Source: Candidatus Tumulicola sp. (GTDB lineage: Bacteria > Vulcanimicrobiota > Vulcanimicrobiia > Vulcanimicrobiales > Vulcanimicrobiaceae). Taken from it: 60,234 nucleotides of DNA. Shown here piece by piece: positions 1 to 9,138 of this stretch. Below the pieces are notes generated by a model that was not told where the DNA came from, did not search any database, and saw only the letters and a program-made list of their open reading frames with translations. Within the stretch, counting starts at the first letter, position 1; every line of letters begins with the position of its first letter. The position numbers were made by a program, and so were the translations under genes. The stretch is from positions 87,797 to 148,030 of the forward strand of contig DASXDT010000004.1 of the NCBI GenBank assembly GCA_036490475.1, written 5' to 3'.

Positions 1-354
1 GGTTTCGGAGAGAAACGTCGCAGCGCCGGAGTAGAGCGGAAACTCCTCAATGCCGCCGATGCGATAGTCGGCGAATTCTTTGACGAGCGCACGCTTGCGG
101 CGAGCGACGAACGGCATATCGGCGATTGGCCGGTCGACCTCGATACCGAGCTGCGATGCGTGACGCACGTCGTCGATGGCGTCGCTCGTCGCGATCAAGG
201 CTTTACTCGGCATGCACCCACGTAGAATACACAAGCCCCCGAGCGGCCCGGGATCGACCAAGGCAACGTTGCAGTGAAAATCTTTGGCCGTGCGAGCGGC
301 GGCATATCCGCCCGAGCCGGCGCCGATCACGACCATGTCGTGCGTGCGTTGCAT
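1..354 (-). CDS. FAD/NAD(P)-disulfide oxidoreductase, N-terminal part (lipoamide dehydrogenase / mercuric reductase family)
   Basis: The reverse strand reads in one open frame from an ATG at 354 to the window edge, giving 118 residues and no stop, so the C-terminus is missing. Residues 11-16 are the FAD-binding GAGSGG loop. Residues 39-51 (GGLCILRGCMPSK) are the redox-active disulfide motif, with Cys42 and Cys47. This identifies the class I pyridine nucleotide-disulfide oxidoreductases, which move electrons between NAD(P)H, FAD and a disulfide. Lipoamide dehydrogenase, mercuric reductase and related enzymes share these motifs, so the substrate is undetermined. It lies 13 bases after the glpX stop on the same strand and is probably cotranscribed. 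Met7 is an alternative start. Confidence 0.85.
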   Translation of the reverse strand, partial: MQRTHDMVVIGAGSGGYAAARTAKDFHCNVALVDPGPLGGLCILRGCMPSKALIATSDAIDDVRHASQLGIEVDRPIADMPFVARRKRALVKEFADYRIGGIEEFPLYSGAATFLSET

Positions 355-367
355 TACCGGAGCCGGA

Positions 368-1354
368 TTAGCGGCCGGATCGGGCGCCGAGCCGGTGAAT
401 CGATTCGATAAACCGGACGGTTCCGGCCGAGTGCACGTGAATCGAGTGCGTGCGCGCTTGGTTTCCGTAGAAACGCACGCCGCGCACCAAATCGCCGTCG
501 GTGATTCCGGTCGCGCAAAACACGACGTCGTCGCTCATAACCAGATCGTCGAGTTCCAACACGCGATCGAGCGAACCGAACCCCATTGCGATTGCGCGCT
601 CGGCCTCTTCGGCATTCCGCGGTTCTAAGCGGCCCATAAAGTTACCGCCCAAGCATTTTATGGCGGCCGCCGCCAGCACGCCTTCGGGTGCGCCGCCGGT
701 TCCCATCGCGACGTGAATGCCGGTCGTTTCGATCGCCGTCGCGATGCACGCATCGACATCGCCATCGGAAATCAACCGAATCCGAGCGCCGACCTCGCGT
801 ACTTCGCGAATGAGATCGGCGTGACGAGGCCGATCGAGAATCACGACGCACACGTCGTTGATCGGTTTTTCGAGCGCGTTGGCGACGGCTTCCAGATTTT
901 CGCGAACGGGAGCATCGATATGCACGTACGGCGCGGCTTTCGCACCGACCGCGAGTTTCTTCATGTACGAATCCGGCGCGTGCAGCAGGCCTCCGCGTTC
1001 TGCAATCGCCATCACGGCGATCGAGTTGGGCAGCCCGTTGGCAACCAGGTTCGTGCCTTCGACCGGGTCGACTGCGATGTCGACCTCCACCCCGCCGAGA
1101 CCGACTTCTTCGCCGATATAGAGCATCGGCGCTTCGTCGCGTTCGCCTTCTCCGATCACGATGCGTCCGGCGATTTCCATCTCACCGAGCGTCTCGCGCA
1201 TCTTTTCGACGGCGGCGCCGTCGGCAGCATCGCGCTCGCCCCGGCCCATCCAGCGCGATGCTGCCAGCGCCGCACTTTCGGTCACTTTAACGAAGTCCAA
1301 GGAATGAACCGGGTGGTTCAAATCCGCTCGTGCGGAAGCTCGCGCCATATTCAT
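368..1354 (-). CDS. glpX: Class II fructose-1,6-bisphosphatase (GlpX)
   Basis: This 328-residue protein has the usual length of GlpX, a metal-dependent cytosolic phosphatase that makes fructose 6-phosphate from fructose 1,6-bisphosphate in gluconeogenesis; some members also act on sedoheptulose bisphosphate. The IGEGE motif is at residues 67-71 and the metal/phosphate motif DPVEGT at 96-101, both characteristic of the lithium-sensitive phosphatase superfamily. The ATG at 1354 was taken as start; an in-frame ATG lies six bases further in. The gene is divergent from the mannosyltransferase gene 45 bases away, so a promoter for each should lie there. It precedes the disulfide oxidoreductase on the same strand. 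Confidence 0.95.
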   Translation of the reverse strand: MNMARASARADLNHPVHSLDFVKVTESAALAASRWMGRGERDAADGAAVEKMRETLGEMEIAGRIVIGEGERDEAPMLYIGEEVGLGGVEVDIAVDPVEGTNLVANGLPNSIAVMAIAERGGLLHAPDSYMKKLAVGAKAAPYVHIDAPVRENLEAVANALEKPINDVCVVILDRPRHADLIREVREVGARIRLISDGDVDACIATAIETTGIHVAMGTGGAPEGVLAAAAIKCLGGNFMGRLEPRNAEEAERAIAMGFGSLDRVLELDDLVMSDDVVFCATGITDGDLVRGVRFYGNQARTHSIHVHSAGTVRFIESIHRLGARSGR

Positions 1355-1399
1355 GGGCTACAAGGGAAGCGGCGCATATCCTCTTAAACTTCGGGGACC

Positions 1400-2914
1400 G
1401 TGTCTGCTAGTATGCAACCCGCGCCGTCGCTGCAAGCGTTCGCGACGCGTTTCGGCGAGTCGATCGTGCCGCAATGGCTATGGGCGTCGTTCGTCGGTGC
1501 GTCGGGTGCGACGTTAGGCTTCTTCGCGTGGTATGCCCTGGCCGTTCCCTCGCGCGCGGCCGTGGCGGAACTCACGCTTCTGGCCGGCCTGGTGGCCGGT
1601 GCGGCTCTCGCGATCGTGGTCTGGAGCGAGTATTGTCGCTTTTTCGCACGCCGAACGGGATTGTCGCTCGGGCGTTCTTTGCAATACGACGCGGCGACCT
1701 GGCTGCCGTTCTTACTCTTATGGCTAACGTTCGTGCTTCCGCCGCAAGTGACGCACGGGGCGCGACTGCTGCTGCTTGCAACGGCGTTGTTCTGCGTCGC
1801 CAAACTATTGATTGCGGCCCGGTTCAACCAAACCGTCCGGGAAGTGCTACTCGATTTCGTGGCGACGCGTGCCGCAATCATCGTCATCGCCGAACTTGCG
1901 GCGGTCATCATCGGACAGCGCCCGGGAACGCACATCGAAGAGTCGCAGCACGTCCTGCTGTCGGTGTGGGGACGTTGGGATGCCGTTCACTACATCGATA
2001 TTGCGACTCGCGGCTATCTCGGCACCGATATGGCGTTCTTCCCCCTCTATCCGCTCCTCATCAAGCTGGTCGGCGCCTTTGCCGGAAACCACCTCGTTGC
2101 GGGATTGCTTATCTCGAATGCGTCGTTTTTCTTCGGCCTGCTGTTTTTGTATCGTTTGCTCGAACGCGAATACGACCGGGCGGTTGCGCGGCGCGCGATC
2201 TTTTATGTGTCGATCTTTCCTACCGCCGTCTTCTTCTCGGCCGTCTACACCGAGTCGCTCTTTTTCATGCTGACCGTCGCGTCGTTTTACTACATGCGCG
2301 CCGGCCGCTGGTGGATCGCGGGAGCGATCGGATTTTTTGCGGCGCTCAGCCGGGTCGAGGGCGTGCTCCTGATCGTTCCGTTTATTATGGAATGGTTCGC
2401 GGCGATGCGCGCGCGGACGGCGTCACCGTTCGGCGTGCTGGCAGCCGGGCTGATTCCCCTCGGTCTCGTGACCTACATGGCGTATCTGTGGGTGCTGCGT
2501 GCGGATCCGTTGTATTTCTCGCACGTGCAGATTCACTGGAATCGACATCTGGCGTTTCCATGGGTAAGCGTCATCAATGCATTCGAGAAGATCGCGCATG
2601 CCACGACCGCCCTTCTCATCGCCAATCAATCGCTGGAAATCGCCTTCACGTTGCTGATGCTGGGAGTACTGGCGTTCGGCTGGAAGAGCCTGCGGCCGTC
2701 GTACATCGCGTACATGGCGCTGTCGATCCTCGTGCCGATGTCGACGTCGAGCCTGATGTCGATGCCGCGTTTCGCTCTGGTGCTCTTTCCGATGTTCGTC
2801 ATCTTCGCTCGCTGGGGCGAGCGCCGCTGGGTCAACAACTTGATCTCGGCTTTTTCACTACCGTTGTTAGGACTGTATACGGTGTTGTTCGCCAATTGGT
2901 ATTGGGTTGCGTAG
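1400..2914 (+). CDS. PIG-V-like mannosyltransferase, integral membrane
   Basis: This 504-residue protein has about a dozen hydrophobic segments. Around residue 190 it has a WDAVHYIDIATRGY stretch followed by FFPLYPLL, the pattern of the PIG-V / GT-C mannosyltransferases that use a polyprenyl-phosphate sugar donor on the outer face of the membrane. The acceptor is unknown; in bacteria such enzymes decorate glycolipids or cell-wall glycans. The GTG at 1400 has a GGGGA just upstream; an ATG at 1412 is the alternative. Its 3' end overlaps the GtrA gene by 8 bases, which suggests translational coupling and a shared glycan pathway. Confidence 0.75.
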   Translation: MSASMQPAPSLQAFATRFGESIVPQWLWASFVGASGATLGFFAWYALAVPSRAAVAELTLLAGLVAGAALAIVVWSEYCRFFARRTGLSLGRSLQYDAATWLPFLLLWLTFVLPPQVTHGARLLLLATALFCVAKLLIAARFNQTVREVLLDFVATRAAIIVIAELAAVIIGQRPGTHIEESQHVLLSVWGRWDAVHYIDIATRGYLGTDMAFFPLYPLLIKLVGAFAGNHLVAGLLISNASFFFGLLFLYRLLEREYDRAVARRAIFYVSIFPTAVFFSAVYTESLFFMLTVASFYYMRAGRWWIAGAIGFFAALSRVEGVLLIVPFIMEWFAAMRARTASPFGVLAAGLIPLGLVTYMAYLWVLRADPLYFSHVQIHWNRHLAFPWVSVINAFEKIAHATTALLIANQSLEIAFTLLMLGVLAFGWKSLRPSYIAYMALSILVPMSTSSLMSMPRFALVLFPMFVIFARWGERRWVNNLISAFSLPLLGLYTVLFANWYWVA

Positions 2915-3332
2915 CGCGGTGGCCCCGGTGACCTCGCGCCGGGGTGTCCGGCAGTTCATCAAGTTCGGGCTGGTCGGGTCGACCGGTTTCACGATGAACC
3001 TGATCGTGTTCACGTTGCTGCAGAAGGTCGTACCGGGACACGCGCGCCCGTTCGAATACAACATCATTTACACGGTGGCATTTCTGGCGGGCGGCGTTTC
3101 GAATTACTATCTCAACCGCATTTGGACGTTTCGCTCGACGCGAAACATCGTGCGGGAGGGCGCACAGTTCTTATCGGTATCGACCGTCGCGTTGGCGGTC
3201 GGCCTTCTCGTGTCGGCGGCGGTCAGCCCGTGGTTCGGCCACGGTCATAAAACGTGGTTCGTCGCCAACGTCTCGGGCATTTTCATCAACTTCTTTCTGA
3301 ATAAATATTGGACGTTCAAACACGTGAACTAA
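2907..3332 (+). CDS. GtrA family membrane protein
   Basis: The 141-residue product has four hydrophobic segments and the GtrA-family pattern: FIKFGLVGSTGF near the N-terminus, GGVSNYYLNRIWTF in the middle and FFLNKYWTF at the C-terminus. GtrA-like proteins are proposed to move polyprenyl-linked sugars across the inner membrane or to assist a partner glycosyltransferase. The start is a TTG overlapping the upstream gene by 8 bases; GTG codons at 2919 and 2928 are alternatives. It sits between two GT-C type glycosyltransferases, the expected setting for the family. Confidence 0.85.
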   Translation: MRSAVAPVTSRRGVRQFIKFGLVGSTGFTMNLIVFTLLQKVVPGHARPFEYNIIYTVAFLAGGVSNYYLNRIWTFRSTRNIVREGAQFLSVSTVALAVGLLVSAAVSPWFGHGHKTWFVANVSGIFINFFLNKYWTFKHVN

Positions 3333-4978
3333 GCCGGCCGCCGGCCTCGACGCCGCTGGCCCTGGCGCGCTGGTGGCCGGCGGTGCTCGCGGCGATCGTA
3401 CTCGCCGGGCTGTGCTTACGTCTAAGCGGGATCGGCCATCCCATCTTGGACCATCCGGGATGGCGGCAAGGCGACACCGCGGCGATCGCGCGCAATTTTG
3501 CGCAGCTCCGGTTCAACGTCTTCTATCCGCAAACCACATATAACGGCCCACCACCCAACTACGTCGAGTTGGAACTGCAGATCGTTCCGTTTCTCAGCGC
3601 CGTCGTCTATCGAATCGCCGGTGTGCACGTATGGATCGGTCGCGCGTTCACGATACTGTTCAGTCTCGGAACGATCGTGACGCTGGCATACTTCGGCCGC
3701 CGGATCTTCGGGAGCGCGACGGCTGGGTTGTGTGCGGCCGCGTTCTACGCCGTTTTTCCGGGCAGCGTATATTACGGGCGAACGTTTATGCCCGACACCG
3801 CCATGGTCTTTTTTCTCACCGCTGCGCTGTACGCATGCGACCGCGCCTTGATGGACGTGCGGCCGTTTCGCTGGCCGCAGGTTGCGCTGCCCGCTACGCT
3901 GCTCGCGCTGGCCTACCTGGCGAAGCCGGTAGCGGTGGTCGCGATCGTCCCAGTCTGCGCGCTGTTAGTCCTTCGGTATCGCGCCGGGCGGCCAACCAAT
4001 GCCGGCGCGGTTGCAGCGCTACTGATCGCGCCGGCGATCCTACTCGGATGGTACGACCATATCGTTTCGTCGCATGCAGAATGGCACTGGGCCAGCGGCA
4101 TTACAACGCTCCACGTGCTTCCGGCGCTGCGGCAGGCGCTTACCAGCCCGGGCGCGTTGTTGGCCAAGTTGGCAGCATTCGGCAACGCGATCGGCCTCGT
4201 CCGTACGACCATGCTCGGGACCGCCGGCTTCGTGCTGGCGATCGCCGGCTTCGCCGTACTGGCGTGGTCGCGAACGAAGAACTCCATGTTGTTGTGGTCG
4301 TGGCTTGTCGCCGAGCTCGCCTACGTTTTCGTGGTCATGACCGTCGAGCACGTCGATTATTACGCCTATTCGCTGCTGCCGCTTTGCGCGCTGGCAATCG
4401 GCGGCGCTGCCGCACGCTACGTATCGATGCTGCGTCGTGCCGACGTTGCACCGGCCGGGCGGTGGGCATTAGGTGCGCTGTTGCTGCTGGCCGTTGCGGG
4501 CGTCACTATTCAAGGACGTGCGGCAGTTGCTCCGTATTACAAATACAACGTGCGCGCGTATACCGATGCGGTCGCGCTCGATCGGTGGTTACCGCCAAGT
4601 GCGGTTATCGTGCTCGGACATTACGGGCCGGACGTACAGTATTACATCGACCGCTTCGGCTGGGAAGAAGATCCGCTGCTGTGGACGCCGTTCGACGAAC
4701 AGAGCGCCATCCGCAAGGGGGCGCGATACTTCATTTCGGTCGAGGATAATCGCCTGCGCCGCAACGTCGAATTGTGCGCGTGGCTCCAGCGCTTTCCGAT
4801 GGCCGGCGCAAACACGGACTGGCCGGTCTACATCACCGATCCGCAACGGATACTTCCCGGTGCGGACCGTTTCTGGCGAGGGTTTCGCGTCGCCGAACGG
4901 CGGGGGCAGGGCCGCGCGTTCTTAGATGCGGCGAACGTTTGTCGCGTTGCGCCTCCCGGACTCGCTCAAACTCCCTAG
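3308..4978 (+). CDS. GT39-like membrane glycosyltransferase
   Basis: This 556-residue multi-pass protein resembles the ArnT/PMT (GT39) glycosyltransferases. The first periplasmic loop has DHPGWRQGDTAAIARNFA (about residues 48-65), with an acidic residue after the first membrane helix, as in GT-C enzymes. A second loop has YYGRTFMPD near residue 155. The C-terminal 130 residues are soluble and probably extracytoplasmic. It should transfer a sugar from a polyprenyl phosphate carrier; donor and acceptor cannot be read from sequence. The TTG start at 3308 overlaps the GtrA gene by 25 bases, and no better in-frame start lies close by. Its stop overlaps the stop of the convergent DUF4239 gene by four bases. 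Confidence 0.75.
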   Translation: MDVQTRELSRPPASTPLALARWWPAVLAAIVLAGLCLRLSGIGHPILDHPGWRQGDTAAIARNFAQLRFNVFYPQTTYNGPPPNYVELELQIVPFLSAVVYRIAGVHVWIGRAFTILFSLGTIVTLAYFGRRIFGSATAGLCAAAFYAVFPGSVYYGRTFMPDTAMVFFLTAALYACDRALMDVRPFRWPQVALPATLLALAYLAKPVAVVAIVPVCALLVLRYRAGRPTNAGAVAALLIAPAILLGWYDHIVSSHAEWHWASGITTLHVLPALRQALTSPGALLAKLAAFGNAIGLVRTTMLGTAGFVLAIAGFAVLAWSRTKNSMLLWSWLVAELAYVFVVMTVEHVDYYAYSLLPLCALAIGGAAARYVSMLRRADVAPAGRWALGALLLLAVAGVTIQGRAAVAPYYKYNVRAYTDAVALDRWLPPSAVIVLGHYGPDVQYYIDRFGWEEDPLLWTPFDEQSAIRKGARYFISVEDNRLRRNVELCAWLQRFPMAGANTDWPVYITDPQRILPGADRFWRGFRVAERRGQGRAFLDAANVCRVAPPGLAQTP

Positions 4979-5757
4979 GGCCCGATCGCGTCGAAGGTTT
5001 TTATGGCGCTGTGAAAAGCCTCCGGTGGAACCGAAATGTTTCCTCGATAGGGATAGTTCAGCGCGACCGTGAGAAACATTACCATTGCGATTAATAATCC
5101 TAAGGAACCAGTCATCAACTGCTGCATCAAGCTGTGACGGAATCCGAACAAAAACGTAAAACCCACGGTTATAACCGCTCCAGACACCAGCACGATCCAC
5201 AGCAAAGGGTCGATTCCGGTAGAGTCTTCGGAGAGTCGCGTATCGCGGTCGGTTTGCGCGGAGTTGACGGACTCCAACATTTCGGCGTGCACGTCTTGCC
5301 GCCCCGGACCGTCGACGGGCAGTGCGCGGACGATCAAATCGACGCGTTCCAGCAACGCATCGGCTTTGGCCGATTGACCGCCATGCCGCATCAACGGCCA
5401 TTCGTCGTTAATCACCGATTCGGTGTACGCGCGCACCGCTTCGCGCAGTTCCCGCGATTGTGGAAACTGATCGGCATCGCGGTAGATTACGGAGAGCTTG
5501 GTACCCTCGTCGAAGCTGCGCGCCTCGGCCTGTTGGTAGCGTTCCCAAACTCCGATCGTCACGAACGCAAGCAAAACGGCATACACGACGCCGATCACGG
5601 CGAGAATAAACCCCGCCAGGTCGTTGTGGGCCATCCGCACTTCGCGAGATGCGAACCGATCCACGAGGTAGCCGACGGTAATCGTCAGCAGCATAAAGCC
5701 ACCGACGATCACGACACCGGCGCCCGCGGTCGGCAGCGATTCGATCCAGACTTCCAT
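4975..5757 (-). CDS. DUF4239 family membrane protein
   Basis: The product is 260 residues. It has two hydrophobic segments at the N-terminus, a hydrophilic middle of about 110 residues and two more segments near the C-terminus, ending with a NYPYRG motif. This arrangement, with HND near residue 44, fits the DUF4239 (bestrophin-like) family of unknown function. A second member lies at 55317-56150 with the equivalent DYPFRG. It begins 8 bases after the TPR lipoprotein gene and is probably the last gene of the minus-strand run from proS. Confidence 0.8.
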   Translation of the reverse strand: MEVWIESLPTAGAGVVIVGGFMLLTITVGYLVDRFASREVRMAHNDLAGFILAVIGVVYAVLLAFVTIGVWERYQQAEARSFDEGTKLSVIYRDADQFPQSRELREAVRAYTESVINDEWPLMRHGGQSAKADALLERVDLIVRALPVDGPGRQDVHAEMLESVNSAQTDRDTRLSEDSTGIDPLLWIVLVSGAVITVGFTFLFGFRHSLMQQLMTGSLGLLIAMVMFLTVALNYPYRGNISVPPEAFHSAIKTFDAIGP

Positions 5758-5765
5758 CGGTCTCC

Positions 5766-6425
5766 TTAGGGCAGCGGTAGGATCGACGCGCCGGTCGTTT
5801 CGGCAGCCTCACCGGCCGCAGGGCGCACGCCCGACGTCACCAACTGCCGGTAGGAAATGAGATGATTACCGTTCTTGACCAAATCCAATTGCATCTCGTA
5901 GCTTCGTTTAATTGCATCGCTTAAATCGCTCGCGTCGAACGTGTACTGAAACCGCCTCAGGCTACGCAACAGCAGCTTATTTGTCAAATCGAGCTGTGCG
6001 TATGCTCGCTGCAGTTGCATGCCCGTCTCACGAAATGTGGGGTAGTTCGATACGACGATCTCGCGTTGCAGTCTGGCTTCGTCTACCGTACGTTTGAGTG
6101 CCGCCAGCCGAACGCTCTGCGAATCGTACCGCAGGCCGTCGCCGATCGTCGCAAGCGCGTCGTCGAAATTGCCGCGCGCGTATTCGGACTGTGCGTATGC
6201 CGCGGCCGCGCGGACGTAGCCGGCGCGGGCGCGCGGGTCCTCCGGATCGACCCGCAAAGCCAGACGATACGATAATTCTGCGTCGCGCACGTTTCCAACG
6301 GCAAGCGCCTGCGATCCCTGATGGACCCGCACGTTCACGATCCAATGCTGAATCGACCCCGCACAGCCCGACAGGGCGACGCATGCGGCGGCCGCCGCAA
6401 GCAACCGGATTCGCTTACCCGCCAT
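5766..6425 (-). CDS. TPR-like lipoprotein, function unknown
   Basis: The 219-residue protein starts with a basic, hydrophobic signal ending in the lipobox LSGC (Cys21), so it is predicted to be a lipid-anchored exported protein. Residues of about 35-110 are rich in Ala, Arg and Tyr in a pattern like two or three tetratricopeptide helices (YRLALRVDPEDPRARAGYV). The remainder is helical and polar. TPR lipoproteins usually act as scaffolds for envelope complexes. It overlaps the Amj-type flippase gene by 11 bases, which suggests joint expression. No specific homologue is recognised. Confidence 0.7.
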   Translation of the reverse strand: MAGKRIRLLAAAAACVALSGCAGSIQHWIVNVRVHQGSQALAVGNVRDAELSYRLALRVDPEDPRARAGYVRAAAAYAQSEYARGNFDDALATIGDGLRYDSQSVRLAALKRTVDEARLQREIVVSNYPTFRETGMQLQRAYAQLDLTNKLLLRSLRRFQYTFDASDLSDAIKRSYEMQLDLVKNGNHLISYRQLVTSGVRPAAGEAAETTGASILPLP

Positions 6426-7332
6426 GATTTACCAAATGAGCCACGATCTTTATCACCTCGGCCGCCGGCCACAGCAGCAGTTGCGAGAGCACCCAGCCGG
6501 CGATGGCCGTCACGGACAGGTAGAATACCATCGAGCGAACCTCCTCGTGATCGCGCTCGCCTTTCACCGCTTCATCCACGATGATCGAGGACGTCGGGTC
6601 GACGAAGAACGTGAAGGCGACCGTCCCGATGCCATTGATGATTCCCGAGATGCCGATGGCCGTACGCGTCACGTTGACGTCGAGAACGCTGGCATAGTAC
6701 GCCGCCACGACGCCGATTGCGTACACGCCGGTGACGACCACGTTGAACACCAGCAGGCGCCGCGGGATTCCCTTCAGTGAAAATCCACGAATCTCGGAGA
6801 AACGCGGCATCCGCAGCGACCGAAAAAGATCCCCGATCACGCGCGGAGAGAAGATACGCACGATCGAGTGGGGCATCGACTTGGTCCGCTCGAACGAACG
6901 GACGCCGCGGACGTACAAGTACGTGAACGTCGGCAGCAACATACTTCCGATGGCCGTCCCGACCGTCCCGGCGATAATGATCGCTCGCAGCTGCCATTCG
7001 AACGTGTGCTGTACCGCCCCAACCAGCTCCAACCGGATCGGCAGCGAGAATGGCGAGTTATGCGCGAGTAACGAGCGCACCGCATTACCGGCAGTGTCCG
7101 ACAGTGGGCCCAGCATCAGCGTATAGACCAGCGTCGCTAGCCGGCTGGCCGTAACGAAGAGATTGAACAACGACGTGGAGGTCGCGATGCGGCCCGTTCT
7201 AACGCCGGCCAGTCGTGCCGCATAGGCGCCGATCTGAATCGCTTGGACGATCGCGTTGATCAGCAGCGCGATAACGAGTTGCCAGGTCCAAAAGTGGACG
7301 CCGACGAGCACGCTCGGGTTAGGCTGCGTCAC
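6415..7332 (-). CDS. amj: Amj family putative lipid II flippase
   Basis: The frame gives a 305-residue polytopic membrane protein with the Amj/YdaH pattern: AYAARLAGVRTGRIATSTSLFN near the N-terminus, a conserved SRLATL, and long hydrophobic segments at the C-terminus. In Bacillus subtilis, Amj is an alternative to MurJ and flips lipid-linked peptidoglycan precursor across the membrane. The frame stays open further upstream, but that part lies inside the M16 peptidase gene. I chose the GTG at 7332, which overlaps the M16 stop by 14 bases. Peptidoglycan transport is inferred from family only. Confidence 0.75.
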   Translation of the reverse strand: MTQPNPSVLVGVHFWTWQLVIALLINAIVQAIQIGAYAARLAGVRTGRIATSTSLFNLFVTASRLATLVYTLMLGPLSDTAGNAVRSLLAHNSPFSLPIRLELVGAVQHTFEWQLRAIIIAGTVGTAIGSMLLPTFTYLYVRGVRSFERTKSMPHSIVRIFSPRVIGDLFRSLRMPRFSEIRGFSLKGIPRRLLVFNVVVTGVYAIGVVAAYYASVLDVNVTRTAIGISGIINGIGTVAFTFFVDPTSSIIVDEAVKGERDHEEVRSMVFYLSVTAIAGWVLSQLLLWPAAEVIKIVAHLVNHGG

Positions 7333-8575
7333 GACTCCAGGAAATGGTCGACTCTTCGACCGGGCCGACGACGCAAAGCCCCAGATTGCCGGGATCGAAC
7401 CGCTCGGTGGCCAGTTGCACGACGTCGGCGGCCGTGACCGCATCGATCCGGCGCTCGATTTCTTCTTGCTCGATCTGCCGCCCGAATGCGAACTCGTTGC
7501 GTCCTAAACGGATCATGCGACTCGAACTCGACTCGAGCGACAGCGTCAAACTTCCCTTAATGTGCTCTTTTGCCAGCGTCAGTTCGTCGGATTCGACGGG
7601 TGCTTCGCGCAGTTTTTGCAACTCCGCAACCATCAGGTCGACACATTCGGAAACGTTTTTTGGGGACGTTCCAGCGTATATGCCGAACAGTCCGGCGGCG
7701 CGATAGGCGGCTTGAAACGAATACACCGTGTACACCAGTCCGCGCTTCTCGCGAATCTCTTGAAAAAGGCGGCTGGACATTCCACCGCCGAGCATCGTAT
7801 CGAGTACCGATAATGCGTAGCGGCGATCGTCGGTCGCCGATAACCCTTGCGTCCCGAGGATACAATACGCTTGCTCGGAGTCTTTTTGTTTGATCGCTCG
7901 GGCCGGCGTCATCGCGGGCGTTTCTAAAACGAACGGCCGACCAACGCCGGAAAATTCTGCGAACGCACGCTCGACCCGATGTGCGAACTCGTCGTGATCG
8001 ACGTTTCCGGCGGCGGTGACCACGACCGAGTTCGGCGCATATCGCTCGCGCATGTGCGAGCGTAGATCGTCGGGCGTTAGGCCCGAAACGGTTTCGGCGA
8101 AGCCGATCGTCGGCTCGCCGAGATTCGATCCATTCCACATCGTTTGCAAGAATAGATCGTGAATCAACTCGTCCGGGGAGTCTTCATACATCTTAATTTC
8201 TTCGAGCACGACCTGCCGTTCTTTGGCCAGCTCCCCGGCGTCGAACAACGAGTGCAAAAACATATCGGAGAGCACGTCCAGGGCGAGGGGCAAATGGCGA
8301 TCCATCACTTTTGCGTAATAGCAGGTCGCTTCTTTATCGGTAAAGGCGTTCAGGTTACCGCCGACCCCATCCATGATTTGCGCGATGTCGCGCGCGCTGC
8401 GGCGGCTGGTGCCCTTGAACAGCATATGCTCGACCATGTGCGAAACGCCGCGGCGTTCGTGCAGCTCGAGCGACGAGCCGACATCGGCCCACACGCCGAT
8501 CGTCGCCGAGCGCACCGACGGCATACGCTCGGTAATGACGCGTAATCCGTTTGGCAGCGTGCTTTTGCGATACAT
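7319..8575 (-). CDS. M16 family zinc metallopeptidase (processing peptidase-like)
   Basis: This 418-residue protein carries the inverted zinc motif HMVEH (His46, Glu49, His50), with an acidic stretch about 75 residues later (VVLEEIKMYEDSPDE) that supplies the third metal ligand. It resembles the YmxG/PepR single-unit M16 peptidases, often found near ribosomal or envelope genes. No signal peptide is visible, so it is probably cytoplasmic. The ATG at 8575 overlaps the upstream stop as TAATG; the longer frame upstream lies within the preceding gene. The downstream neighbour is the Amj-type flippase. Confidence 0.9.
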   Translation of the reverse strand: MYRKSTLPNGLRVITERMPSVRSATIGVWADVGSSLELHERRGVSHMVEHMLFKGTSRRSARDIAQIMDGVGGNLNAFTDKEATCYYAKVMDRHLPLALDVLSDMFLHSLFDAGELAKERQVVLEEIKMYEDSPDELIHDLFLQTMWNGSNLGEPTIGFAETVSGLTPDDLRSHMRERYAPNSVVVTAAGNVDHDEFAHRVERAFAEFSGVGRPFVLETPAMTPARAIKQKDSEQAYCILGTQGLSATDDRRYALSVLDTMLGGGMSSRLFQEIREKRGLVYTVYSFQAAYRAAGLFGIYAGTSPKNVSECVDLMVAELQKLREAPVESDELTLAKEHIKGSLTLSLESSSSRMIRLGRNEFAFGRQIEQEEIERRIDAVTAADVVQLATERFDPGNLGLCVVGPVEESTISWSRDAA

Positions 8576-9138
8576 TACGAGGTGGCCTTTAGAAAGGCGC
8601 TGCGAACCCACTCGCGGTCCCAAAACGCAGCGTCACCGGCGGCGAGGCGCGTGATCGTCGCGGCATCGCTCGCCGCGTGCGGGACGGATAACGTGAACAC
8701 CACTCGCGAGGTCGGGCGAGCCAAGTCGCCACTAACGATAATGTCGCGCGTCACATCGATCGGGACGCTGGTCCAAACGTCGACTTCTTCTGCGGACGGC
8801 GCGATTGCGAAGGCGGTACGAATCAGCCATGCGACTTGGTCGACGAACTCCCGTTGCGTGATCGGCTTGTGAAATTTCACGCCCCACATCCGGATTCCGA
8901 GCACCAGATGACCTCCGAATTCGTTGGCCGAGATTTGGCTCACTTGCGCCGGCAGCATCGAGGCAAAAACGCGGTCGCCGATCTGGGTCGCGATATCCAG
9001 ACGATTGCCCGACGCGCGCGCGCTAGCATCCAGCTCCGCGACCGACGGGGAAGCGGCAAATGCCGGCGACGCGCCGGCAGCCGGCGCAATCATCGCGCAC
9101 GCGAGTGCGAGCGATACGCGATTAATACGACTGCGCAA
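8575..9138 (-). CDS. Secreted protein of unknown function
   Basis: The 187-residue product begins with a typical signal peptide (RINRVSLALACAMIAPAAG, then an AFA cleavage site near residue 28). The mature part is a mixed alpha/beta polar sequence with VFASMLP, GGHLVLGIRMWGV and VDVWTSVPID segments and no cysteines. I recognise no family. It overlaps proS by 17 bases upstream and the M16 peptidase by one base downstream, so translation is likely coupled. A partner or substrate role for the peptidase is possible, but only from position. Confidence 0.65.
   Translation of the reverse strand: MRSRINRVSLALACAMIAPAAGASPAFAASPSVAELDASARASGNRLDIATQIGDRVFASMLPAQVSQISANEFGGHLVLGIRMWGVKFHKPITQREFVDQVAWLIRTAFAIAPSAEEVDVWTSVPIDVTRDIIVSGDLARPTSRVVFTLSVPHAASDAATITRLAAGDAAFWDREWVRSAFLKATS

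Noticed and set aside
1474-4749. Long alternate frames in the glycosyltransferase genes
   Set aside because: They are Arg/Ala/Gly-rich with no hydrophobic pattern or motif and overlap well-supported membrane proteins.
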